9,176 nucleotides of DNA. It comes from Clostridia bacterium (GTDB taxonomy: Bacteria > Bacillota > Clostridia > Oscillospirales > CAG-272). This document shows, in pieces, positions 1-6,177 of this stretch (positions within the stretch are counted from its first letter, which is position 1; the number at the start of each line of letters is the position of its first letter). The stretch is from positions 1-9,176 of the forward strand of contig JAFYMA010000021.1 of assembly GCA_017556845.1 (NCBI GenBank), read 5' to 3'. The position numbers and the translations under genes were made by a program. The notes beneath the pieces were generated by a model. The model was not told the origin of the DNA. It saw only the letters and a program-made list of their open reading frames with translations, and did no database searches.

Positions 1-1
1 C

Positions 2-373
2 TCTGTAACATTACCCGTAGTGTTTATAATGGTGGGTATTCTTATCGCGGTATGGGTACTTGTCACCAAAGCAGGAAAGAAGTTTAATGATGTTTATAAT
101 CAATACAAACAGTATTGTTCAACGGAAGTCTTAATCATAGAAGATACTAAGATATATGGTTCGACTTCTAAAGGATCGATCTCTTTGACATATAATCAAA
201 TAGAAAGTGTTGAATTTTCACCAAATGTATATTCCCCAGAAAAGAAAACACCCATAATTCCTAACGATATTTTTACAGTTCGGGATATAGTGGGTAATGA
301 ATTTACATTCTACTCTTTCAAGAATTGTAAGGATCTTAAGGTGGTTATAGATACAAAGATAAAGGGGAATTGA
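2..373 (+). CDS. small membrane protein, 5'-truncated by window edge; function unknown
   Basis: A GTG at 20 could act as a start, but the same frame is open back to base 2 and the residues before it (SVTLPV) are also apolar. They run straight into the hydrophobic stretch FIMVGILIAVWVLV, so the gene most likely begins left of the window and position 20 is not its true start. Visible parts are the end of a transmembrane helix, a short basic/polar segment (KAGKKFNDVYNQYKQY), and a roughly 80-residue soluble tail of alternating beta-like segments (VLIIEDTKIYG, GSISLTYNQIESVEF, DIFTVRDIVGNEFTFYSF). That tail resembles small bacterial PH-like membrane-associated domains, which is only an impression from the pattern. 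The stop is one base before the next gene's ATG, and AAAGGGG near the end of this gene is that gene's ribosome binding site, so the two are co-transcribed. Function unknown. Confidence 0.6.
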   Translation, partial: SVTLPVVFIMVGILIAVWVLVTKAGKKFNDVYNQYKQYCSTEVLIIEDTKIYGSTSKGSISLTYNQIESVEFSPNVYSPEKKTPIIPNDIFTVRDIVGNEFTFYSFKNCKDLKVVIDTKIKGN

Positions 374-374
374 A

Positions 375-953
375 ATGATTAAGTGCAAGAATTGTGGTTA
401 TGAGAATAATGACGGAAGCCAAATATGTTTGAATTGTCGAGAACAACTTAACCAAAGCCTAAAACAGACTTCTAATGCCGAAAGCTACATTAGTACAAAT
501 CAAGAAGCGTTTTCAGAAATCGAAAGATCTGGCCGTAAAACCGGAAAAACAACAGCGATTGTGTTCGTCGTAATCCTTATTGCAACTGTACTGGGTGTGG
601 TAATTCATTTCGCAAACCTATACAAACCTGTTGTGGATACAAATCTTTTAGGTTCTTGGCAGTCGGTGGGTTATGGATATACTGTTGTATGGACATTTGA
701 AAAAGATGGCACATACAGTATGATTAGCTCCGGAACTGGTATTTTTTCCGATGGTTTAGATGTGGATGACTGGCATTACAAGGCCGAGGGTGGCAAATTG
801 AAAACCTCTTGGTCTAAGAATATAGATGATTATGTTTCGGCTACATACGAATATCAGTTTGGTTTATCGGAAGATGGCAGACAATGCTTGATCTTGAAAC
901 ATATTAAAAACGGTGGTGTAAGCACAACAGAAATTCTTTACAAAGCGGATTAG
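375..953 (+). CDS. zinc-ribbon, single-TM protein with lipocalin-like C-terminal domain
   Basis: This 192-residue protein opens with a zinc-ribbon knuckle: Cys4-x2-Cys7 and Cys18-x2-Cys21 (CKNC ... CLNC). A polar linker (about 25-58) and one transmembrane helix (about 60-80, AIVFVVILIATVLGVVIHF) follow. The remaining ~105 residues start LLGSWQS and contain WTFEKDGTYSM, the hallmark opening of small lipocalin-like/DUF5640-type beta-barrel domains in Firmicutes membrane proteins. The likely topology is zinc ribbon inside, barrel outside. The start is well supported: ATG follows AAAGGGG at good distance and lies one base past the preceding stop. Codons are A+T-rich by eye compared with the dockerin protein and operon to the right, consistent with this pair lying on an integrated element. 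The domain layout is recurrent in Firmicutes, but no role is established and I assign none. Confidence 0.82.
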   Translation: MIKCKNCGYENNDGSQICLNCREQLNQSLKQTSNAESYISTNQEAFSEIERSGRKTGKTTAIVFVVILIATVLGVVIHFANLYKPVVDTNLLGSWQSVGYGYTVVWTFEKDGTYSMISSGTGIFSDGLDVDDWHYKAEGGKLKTSWSKNIDDYVSATYEYQFGLSEDGRQCLILKHIKNGGVSTTEILYKAD

Positions 954-1173
954 TTGATTGCAAATTGCTCAAGAAATTCCAATTCAGCGTAGTTAGATAT
1001 AATAAATTAAACTCGGTAACAAGCTGAGACATAAGTGATTAAGTAAAGGCATCTTGTGGGAATATAAACGTTTCCCTAAATTCGAGGTCCTTGCTAATTC
1101 CCATCTAATTAGACGGTCGAAAACCATATAAAATCAGCAGTAACGGCATAACACAAGATAAGACTTTAACCTT
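954..1173. other. non-coding stretch, no recognised gene
   Basis: I see no credible reading frame on either strand between the zinc-ribbon gene stop and the hairpin at 1174. The stretch is A+T-rich and holds a few short inverted repeats: TGGGAAT (1057-1063) with ATTCCCA (1097-1103), and a competing pair GGGAA (1058-1062) with TTCCC (1072-1076). Because it sits just inside a candidate element end, it could carry recombinase or excisionase arm sites or a small structured RNA. Nothing in the sequence decides between these. Confidence 0.4.
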
Positions 1174-1201
1174 AAAAATCCCCTGACAACAGGGGATTTT
1201 T
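1174..1201 (+). terminator. perfect 12-bp hairpin terminator after the left gene pair
   Basis: AAAAATCCCCTG (1174-1185), loop ACAA, CAGGGGATTTTT (1190-1201). The stem is perfect, the GC-rich core sits next to the loop, and the outer A-tract and T-tract pair with each other, so it can terminate in both directions. It lies about 220 bases after the zinc-ribbon gene and just before the tRNA remnant, so it may insulate the left genes from what lies downstream. Confidence 0.8.
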
Positions 1202-1240
1202 AGATATTATAAGGGACACCATTATCGTTCTCCTCGGTAT

Positions 1241-1284
1241 CTCCTAAGGGGTAGTTATGGGTTCGATTCCCGTTGCGGGTGCCA
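1241..1284 (+). pseudogene. 3' part of tRNA-Arg(CCT), lacking its 5' half; candidate attachment site (attR)
   Basis: From 1241 the sequence reads as a tRNA from anticodon loop to 3' end: loop CTCCTAA (anticodon CCT at 1243-1245), 3' anticodon strand GGGGT, variable AGTT, T-arm ATGGG-TTCGATT-CCCGT (1257-1273, pairing A-T, T-G, G-C, G-C, G-C), acceptor strand TGCGGGT (1274-1280), discriminator G and encoded CCA (1282-1284). Its spacing from anticodon loop to CCA is the same as in bacterial argW-type tRNA-Arg(CCT). The five bases before the loop (GGTAT, 1236-1240) cannot pair with GGGGT, and neither a D-arm nor an ACCCGCA-like 5' acceptor strand occurs upstream. Homology therefore stops at the anticodon loop, a typical crossover region for tyrosine recombinases that use tRNA genes. 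Orientation places the element to the left and the host flank, with its own hairpin at 1297-1335, to the right. It could also be a decayed tRNA. Confidence 0.68.
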
Positions 1285-1296
1285 TAGATATTCAAA

Positions 1297-1335
1297 AAAA
1301 CGGATAATATCATATGTTTGATAATTATCCGTTTT
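1297..1335 (+). terminator. hairpin 13 bases after the tRNA remnant, likely the original tRNA terminator
   Basis: AAAACGGATAAT (1297-1308) pairs with ATTATCCGTTTT (1324-1335). The inner bases ATCA/TGAT can extend the stem with a bulged A. It begins 13 bases after the encoded CCA, where a tRNA gene's own intrinsic terminator would be expected. This supports the stretch right of 1241 being the original host flank. Confidence 0.65.
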
Positions 1336-1353
1336 CTCTATTTATACAACATC

Positions 1354-1392
1354 AAAGCAACCGATCCATTTTTTCGGATCGGTTGCTTTTTT
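1354..1392. terminator. strong hairpin between the converging transcription units
   Basis: AAAGCAACCGATCC (1354-1367), 8-base loop, GGATCGGTTGCTTT (1376-1389), with TTT following. The 14-bp stem is perfect. The best U-tract (six T) is for + strand transcription. The hairpin lies only a few bases beyond the stop of the dockerin-bearing gene on the - strand, so it probably ends that transcript too, though with a shorter run (TTT, then G). Confidence 0.82.
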
Positions 1393-1394
1393 AA

Positions 1395-3824
1395 TCATTT
1401 TATTGTCAACGATGACACTGCCTGAAGATCTGCTTTTGTATACTGACCGTTAAAGTCACAATCAAATGCTTCTTTATATCCATTCACAGCCATACCGCTG
1501 ATGATCTTTTTACATTTTAATACGTCCTTCGCTGTCACAACGCCGTCGCCATCGCCGTCGCCCTTGACGATTATAACCGCACTATTTGCTGCCGTTCCGT
1601 CTATCAGCTTTTTAACGACGTATCCTGTACATATTTTACCCGATACAGAAGCTCCGTCAGCATCGTATACGGCATAGTCGTGGTTTAATATATTTACAAG
1701 ATCCTCAGTACGTGTTCCCGGGGCTATTCCCATCAAAGAAAGATCGCCGTCTGCATTTTCACGCACTGCGCATCCGGATGATGAATTAAGCTCAAACGCT
1801 CTTTCCTCGTTGCTGAACGCCAAGGTTATATTAAAGCTCTGTGCCTTTGTGCCGTTATACAAATAAGTTTGTACGTTTGCGCCGGGCACACTTGATGCAC
1901 CGAGAATATCAAGAACATACATACCCGCACTCCTCGGTCTTATTACATACGTTCCGTCAAGCTGCTGATGCAAGAACCATGCCTGAGCATTGCTTCCCGT
2001 ATATGCTTCAACGCATACGTTGGCGCTTGCGGTAGATGTTCCGCCACTTAAAGTAAGTGCCTTGTTTGTTGCAATATTTATTATACCGTAGCTGCCGTCA
2101 CTATTGCGCGAAAATTCCCAGACCTGAGATTCATTATGTTCATTCGTCGTCTGCGCATTCGTTCCGACGACTCCTACTGTCAGCTCATTTGAAAGAACAG
2201 AGTCGATCGTTGCAGAGAAATTATCTCCAAGTTCTGCCGATTGAGCAGTTATTCTCGGCTCTTTATAACCAAATTCCATGTAGTGCTTGAACGCAGTCAA
2301 ATACTGATCCTTTCCGAATGCATTCAAAAGGTCATTATTTCCGTTAAGATATTGCCTTACGTCAAATATCGGACTTGCCGCTCTGCCCTCTTTGAGTCCG
2401 TTGAAAATAAAGTGTTTATACAGACGGTTTGCATCCGTTCCGAAGGCATTCTTCAAGTCGGGGTGCTTGTTTGCATAATAGTTACTGTCAAATATCGATT
2501 GATTGATTCCGAGATCGTATACGAGAGCAACAGAATTCCACGTGCTTCTTATTGAACCGTCAGAATAGAATGCTCTTTCCACATACGTTCCGTTATCGCT
2601 GTTAAGCGTAAGCATCGTTGTAGAGCCGCCGCCATCAAGCAAAAGACACGTATCATAGCCTATATCTCGGCAGAAATAAGGTATTTTATTATATTTTAGT
2701 CCTACGTAGCTTCCGTGAGTATTTGCAGTCACCATAGCCATCATAACAGAGCCGTCGGCCTTATATCCGATTATATTTGTGGGGTACTGCTTTGTAACGC
2801 TTGAAAGATAGTTATTGATCGAACCGTTGCGCATAACGAGCGACTGGCCGCCGATAGCTTCCTGGCATCTGCCCCAAAGCTCATTATTTCCATACTTATT
2901 ATCGTAAAGATACGATGATACTGTTACAGAATCACCGATCGAGAAATTGTTCTGCAGCGATGATATTTTTGATCCTCTTGCAGTAAATACGATAACGTCG
3001 TCAGTAAGCGGCTGACGTGAGGTCGTACCGGATGCATATATTCCTATAACCGTACCTGTCACAGAACCGTTATTCATTATTTTATTCGATCCCGACACCC
3101 TTACTGCAACCTCATAAGAAGAGCTTGGAACATAGTTCGATGTGCTCAACCTGTTGTTGTATACGATGAGAGTATTATTGGCAGGTGCTCTGTTTATACC
3201 GCCCGCGCTTATCGACACACCTCTTGAGTTGTTCGTTATCGTTGTTTTTACATAAGGCTTACCGATCATTATCTTTCTGTCTGTAGTCATACCGATAGTG
3301 AAAAAGTCAACGCCCGATTGCTCCTGAGAAAGCATTTCGCTGCACCATATTTCTCCGCCCATAAGCAGCGAGCTGAATGAAACACGATAGCTTGCAGACG
3401 TACCGATTCCAAGTTCGCCCGTTTTGGTCATCCAGTCACCGTTTACAGCGGCAAGAATTATCTTTCCGTCCTCTGTATAGCTGTTTACAACGTTCGTCAA
3501 CGGTGCATCGTTATTAAGATATTGTCCGTTGTTAATTACCTCCAACGAAAGCATAGGGTCATCGTTAAGGTTGCCCTTTACTATATTTATGACTCTGTTT
3601 GCTCCGTAGCCCGAAGAACCGCCGCTTCCGAGCGTTATAAGCTCGTGCGTTACGTCGGTATCAAATCCCGCAACCGTTATATTGGTTTTCGTATACGAGG
3701 ATTCACCTACGAATCCGTACGGCGATGCCGCGTTTATTTTTATTTGTGTAAGTACAGCAAAACTGCTTGCCACCATAATTCCCGCTGTCAGCATAGCTGT
3801 GCATCTGTTAAATAGTTTTTTCAT
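1395..3824 (-). CDS. secreted NAGPA-type phosphodiester glycosidase with ricin lectin and type I dockerin
   Basis: The 809-residue exported protein has a signal peptide (1-32; MKKLF, then a hydrophobic core). A phosphodiester glycosidase (NAGPA/DUF2233) domain spans about 50-440, marked by AAVNGD (125-130) and the diagnostic LLLDGGGSTTM (394-404). Two ~40-residue repeats (about 445-527) each carry a [I]FD..YY/YL..N/H.DL..AFG...HF/HY..G pattern common in clostridial surface proteins. A ricin-type beta-trefoil segment (about 535-670) has QVW and QAW motifs. A small domain (about 676-753) precedes a C-terminal type I dockerin (755-809). Its two calcium loops fit the 1-3-5-9-12 ligand pattern: D756, D758, D760, T764, D767 and D788, D790, N792, T796, D799. 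The catalytic family cleaves sugar-phosphodiester bonds; the actual substrate, perhaps a phosphodiester-linked surface or dietary glycan, is unknown. The ATG follows AAAGGAAG (3835-3842) by 10 bases. Confidence 0.9.
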   Translation of the reverse strand: MKKLFNRCTAMLTAGIMVASSFAVLTQIKINAASPYGFVGESSYTKTNITVAGFDTDVTHELITLGSGGSSGYGANRVINIVKGNLNDDPMLSLEVINNGQYLNNDAPLTNVVNSYTEDGKIILAAVNGDWMTKTGELGIGTSASYRVSFSSLLMGGEIWCSEMLSQEQSGVDFFTIGMTTDRKIMIGKPYVKTTITNNSRGVSISAGGINRAPANNTLIVYNNRLSTSNYVPSSSYEVAVRVSGSNKIMNNGSVTGTVIGIYASGTTSRQPLTDDVIVFTARGSKISSLQNNFSIGDSVTVSSYLYDNKYGNNELWGRCQEAIGGQSLVMRNGSINNYLSSVTKQYPTNIIGYKADGSVMMAMVTANTHGSYVGLKYNKIPYFCRDIGYDTCLLLDGGGSTTMLTLNSDNGTYVERAFYSDGSIRSTWNSVALVYDLGINQSIFDSNYYANKHPDLKNAFGTDANRLYKHFIFNGLKEGRAASPIFDVRQYLNGNNDLLNAFGKDQYLTAFKHYMEFGYKEPRITAQSAELGDNFSATIDSVLSNELTVGVVGTNAQTTNEHNESQVWEFSRNSDGSYGIINIATNKALTLSGGTSTASANVCVEAYTGSNAQAWFLHQQLDGTYVIRPRSAGMYVLDILGASSVPGANVQTYLYNGTKAQSFNITLAFSNEERAFELNSSSGCAVRENADGDLSLMGIAPGTRTEDLVNILNHDYAVYDADGASVSGKICTGYVVKKLIDGTAANSAVIIVKGDGDGDGVVTAKDVLKCKKIISGMAVNGYKEAFDCDFNGQYTKADLQAVSSLTIK

Positions 3825-3900
3825 AATATACCCGCTTCCTTTTTAGTGCAAAAAAACGTCGTTATCTCTATACAGAAAGACGCTTCCGCAATCCTTCGAT

Positions 3901-3929
3901 ATTTTACACCCATTTAACTTAAATGTCAA
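3901..3929 (-). promoter_or_regulatory. sigma-A-type promoter of the dockerin-bearing glycosidase gene
   Basis: On the - strand, TTGACA (3929-3924) is a perfect -35 box, followed by a 17-base spacer and TAAAAT (3906-3901), one mismatch from the consensus -10. Transcription would start near 3893-3895 and leave a leader of about 70 bases ending in the AAAGGAAG ribosome site. It lies downstream of the operon terminator at 4041-4106, so the glycosidase gene is a separate transcription unit. I see no obvious operator or riboswitch in the leader. Confidence 0.8.
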
Positions 3930-4040
3930 GGCGTACGAAATATTTTTTTGTTAATTTTGCACAATTAACGAATACTTCAAAAAGATTATACAAAAAACCG
4001 CTCAGCTTTTTGTTCATTTATACCAAAGATTTTTTAACGC

Positions 4041-4106
4041 AAAAAAAATAAACATCGGTACACGTGTCTTTGCGCATATTTTACGCGCAACATACGTTTA
4101 CCGATG
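4041..4106 (-). terminator. long nested hairpin plus U-tract ending the acyl-transfer operon
   Basis: On the - strand the outer arms GCATCGGTA and TACCGATG (4099-4106 with 4053-4060) pair. Pairing continues imperfectly inward through ACGT, and an inner stem TTGCGC/GCGCAA (4070-4075, 4085-4090) closes the tip. The whole is a near-palindrome of about 54 bases. The RNA then runs into TTTATTTTTTTT (4052-4041). It lies 17 bases past the acyl carrier protein stop and so closes the operon. The + strand also has a six-T tract after the stem, so it may act both ways. Confidence 0.85.
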
Positions 4107-4123
4107 CTTTTTTGTAACATTTA

Positions 4124-4366
4124 TTATTTTGCTCTTTCCATGATTATGTCGATCATTTCTCCGACATTTTTCATAGAAGATACTTCCTTCATTGTAAATC
4201 TTATTTTATATTTGCGCTCAACTGCACCGATAAGATTGATATGCTCAAGGCTATCCCAATCGTCTATATCATCAGCAGTTGTTTTTCTGGTAACTTCTAT
4301 ACTGTCATCATCAAACAGATCTCTGAATATTTCGTTAAGCTCCGATACGATCTTACTTTCTGTCAT
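4124..4366 (-). CDS. stand-alone acyl carrier protein
   Basis: At 80 residues this is the normal length for a discrete acyl carrier protein. The attachment motif DWDSLEHI places the 4'-phosphopantetheine serine at Ser39, after an acidic helix I (KIVSELNEIFRDLF) and before helix II (LEHINLIGAVERKYKIRF). The start codon is set by AAGGAG (4375-4380) 8 bases upstream, and the gene begins 15 bases after the FkbH stop, so the two are co-translated. FkbH enzymes need such a carrier to accept the glyceryl group, and DltC is the equivalent carrier in teichoic acid D-alanylation. It is therefore probably the dedicated carrier of this operon rather than the fatty-acid-synthesis AcpP, which would normally sit among fab genes. 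The identity of the acyl group is inferred. Confidence 0.92.
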   Translation of the reverse strand: MTESKIVSELNEIFRDLFDDDSIEVTRKTTADDIDDWDSLEHINLIGAVERKYKIRFTMKEVSSMKNVGEMIDIIMERAK

Positions 4367-4381
4367 AATAAAATCTCCTTT

Positions 4382-6160
4382 TTAATTAACCTTAATATAT
4401 CTGTTTTTGTTTTCATACGAAGAAACATCAAGCTTCCACACCGTATTACCGTTTTCGTCTTCGCTTATTTTTTCAAAGCCAAAATCGGCATACAGTCCCT
4501 TTACCATTGAGTTCTTTGCAGTCGGATAGTAATTGCCCTTGACCGTATGCACTCCGCGCTGTCTGCACTGTGATACAAGCGTATCAAGCATAGCATATTC
4601 CATATCCTTTTTGAGCACGCGGCAGCTCATAAGCCATAAAACAATATCTGCAACCCCGTTTTCGATCTGTGCGATCGTAACGGCAACAACTCCGTTATCG
4701 CCGAATATATCCGCAAGCTTTCCGTACAGAGTTATCGTATTTTCGTCTTCCGATGCAGATTCTATTTCCGGCTGAGTATATCTTCTCGTAGTCAGATTGA
4801 ACTGATTTGATTTATTGGTAAGCTGAGTTATTCTCGGTATATACACCGCAGAAAACGGCAATATTTCCGCTTTCATTTCAAGACTGAGCAAGTATTCTCC
4901 GTAATCTGCAAACTGACTTTGCTTCTGCGCCCTTTGTGTATTTGCACGGTACATATCATTACGGTGAGTATCATCAGAGGAAAACGCTGTGGTTTCAAAA
5001 AAACCGCTTCTGTCAAGTACACGTATATACTCATCGGGACTTGTAAGCTCGGGAACTGCTATTCCGCTTATCGAGCGTGAAACGAGCATTCTTTCCGTCG
5101 GATTATCGTCCATAAATACAAACGAGTCAACACCAAGGTCCATTTCAGCTGCCGTTGCGGCTATATTTCTGTCCTTCGGATCCCAATTTGCTTTTATCGT
5201 TATGAAATCGTCAGGACGCAGTATTCCTTCAGGATGATTAAGACCTGCTATTGCATTTTCGTGATCGTTTTTTGATGCTACCGTCAGCATTATGCCCATG
5301 CTTGACAGCTTTTTCAGATACTTCTGGAACTCCTCAAAGCATTCGGATTCCGCAGTTTCTCTGCCGATCTGTATTCCTTCGACACCGTCGTCACCAACGA
5401 TTCCGCCCCAAAGAGTATTATCAAGATCGCACACGACCGTCTTTTTGTTTTTGCCGAATATTGACTTGACGATCCTCGTCATGCTGTGAGCGGCATACGG
5501 TACTGCATCGAGCGCCATCGCCAATTTATACATATACCAGGATTGAAGATCGTGCCATTTATCAAGACCGTATGCACTTGCCGTATATGCAATATCGTGA
5601 ATATAAAAATCCTTATGTTCTTGTGCATACTGTGAAAGTCTTACGTTAAGCATCGCTATAAAACAGCTTGCGCCGTTTTTATCCCATATATCACGGTTTC
5701 CGAAATGTCTGTAAGGAGGCATTTCAAAGTTATTCTGTATTATGGGACAACGGAATTTTTCATAAAGAGCATCCCACGCCTGCTTGAAATGATCGAAGCA
5801 TTCGTCAAGTAATCGTTCGCTTTCGCCGTCTGCGCTTGTGACTGCGGGAAAATATCCTTCGGCATTTCTCCAGGTAGTGTGAATATAAACGACATCGGGA
5901 GAAAATTCATCAAGCTCACTGTTGCCGAATACGGCATCCTGCCACCAGCGGTTGTATTCACATTCAAAAAACTCACACTCTATTCCGTCATTCAGCAGGA
6001 ACAGATCTGATATCTTCACAACGTCGCTCGTTGTAGAGCCGCCGAGAACGGCAATTTTCTTTTTAATTCTTTTTGAGCCGTCCGCAAGTAATTCCTTGCG
6101 CAGCCTTCTTCTTTTGGACAAAAGCTGTGACGGATCAAAAGGATATTCAAGTTCTTTCAT
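4382..6160 (-). CDS. FkbH-like HAD-IIIC protein (glyceryl-ACP synthase type), SGNH-like/HAD/GNAT-like
   Basis: Residue numbers count from a possible TTG start at 6166, which gives 594 aa; the preferred ATG is residue 3. Three parts can be seen. An N-terminal SGNH-like region (about 36-235) opens with AVLGGSTTSD. A HAD-IIIC phosphatase core follows: nucleophile motif DLDNT (D247, D249, T251) in VVCDLDNTLWGG, SKND (298-301), K331 in PKDRN, and FMDDNPTER with D353/D354. The C-terminal region is GNAT-like (about 430-590; NKSNQFNLTTRRY, then a conserved FG near the end). This is the full-length FkbH architecture. Characterised members (FkbH, OzmB) bind 1,3-bisphosphoglycerate, remove phosphate and load D-glyceryl on an ACP; the ACP gene follows directly. 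ATG at 6160 is preferred because AAGGAAG (6170-6176) lies 9 bases from it but only 3 from the TTG. The gene is cytoplasmic and co-transcribed with the flanking DHHW gene. Confidence 0.92.
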   Translation of the reverse strand: MKELEYPFDPSQLLSKRRRLRKELLADGSKRIKKKIAVLGGSTTSDVVKISDLFLLNDGIECEFFECEYNRWWQDAVFGNSELDEFSPDVVYIHTTWRNAEGYFPAVTSADGESERLLDECFDHFKQAWDALYEKFRCPIIQNNFEMPPYRHFGNRDIWDKNGASCFIAMLNVRLSQYAQEHKDFYIHDIAYTASAYGLDKWHDLQSWYMYKLAMALDAVPYAAHSMTRIVKSIFGKNKKTVVCDLDNTLWGGIVGDDGVEGIQIGRETAESECFEEFQKYLKKLSSMGIMLTVASKNDHENAIAGLNHPEGILRPDDFITIKANWDPKDRNIAATAAEMDLGVDSFVFMDDNPTERMLVSRSISGIAVPELTSPDEYIRVLDRSGFFETTAFSSDDTHRNDMYRANTQRAQKQSQFADYGEYLLSLEMKAEILPFSAVYIPRITQLTNKSNQFNLTTRRYTQPEIESASEDENTITLYGKLADIFGDNGVVAVTIAQIENGVADIVLWLMSCRVLKKDMEYAMLDTLVSQCRQRGVHTVKGNYYPTAKNSMVKGLYADFGFEKISEDENGNTVWKLDVSSYENKNRYIKVN

Positions 6161-6169
6161 TATCAAAGT

Positions 6170-6177
6170 CTTCCTTA
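6170..6177 (-). promoter_or_regulatory. ribosome binding site of the FkbH gene, overlapping the preceding stop
   Basis: TAAGGAAG on the - strand contains both the TAA stop of the upstream DHHW gene and the Shine-Dalgarno of the FkbH gene. Its 9-base distance to the ATG at 6160, against 3 bases to the TTG at 6166, decides the start codon. Confidence 0.75.

Noticed and set aside
1211..1221. AAGGGACACCA, resembling another tRNA 3' end (as in argW-type tRNAs)
   Set aside because: No T-arm (TTCGA loop with paired flanks) precedes it at the required distance; the upstream bases are hairpin T-tract. Treated as a chance match.
3970..4010. TATAAT-like box on the - strand (around 3985-3990) as an extra promoter for the glycosidase gene
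   Set aside because: No acceptable -35 hexamer lies 16-18 bases upstream, whereas TTGACA-17-TAAAAT nearer the gene is clearly better.
4104..4510. Overlapping + strand open frames (93 and 89 residues) over the ACP gene and the end of the FkbH gene
   Set aside because: Both are antisense to well-recognised genes and show no ribosome site or domain pattern.
4382..6160. Reading the FkbH-like gene as evidence for a polyketide cluster
   Set aside because: No ketosynthase, acyltransferase or methoxymalonyl-pathway gene is present; the neighbours are surface acylation proteins.
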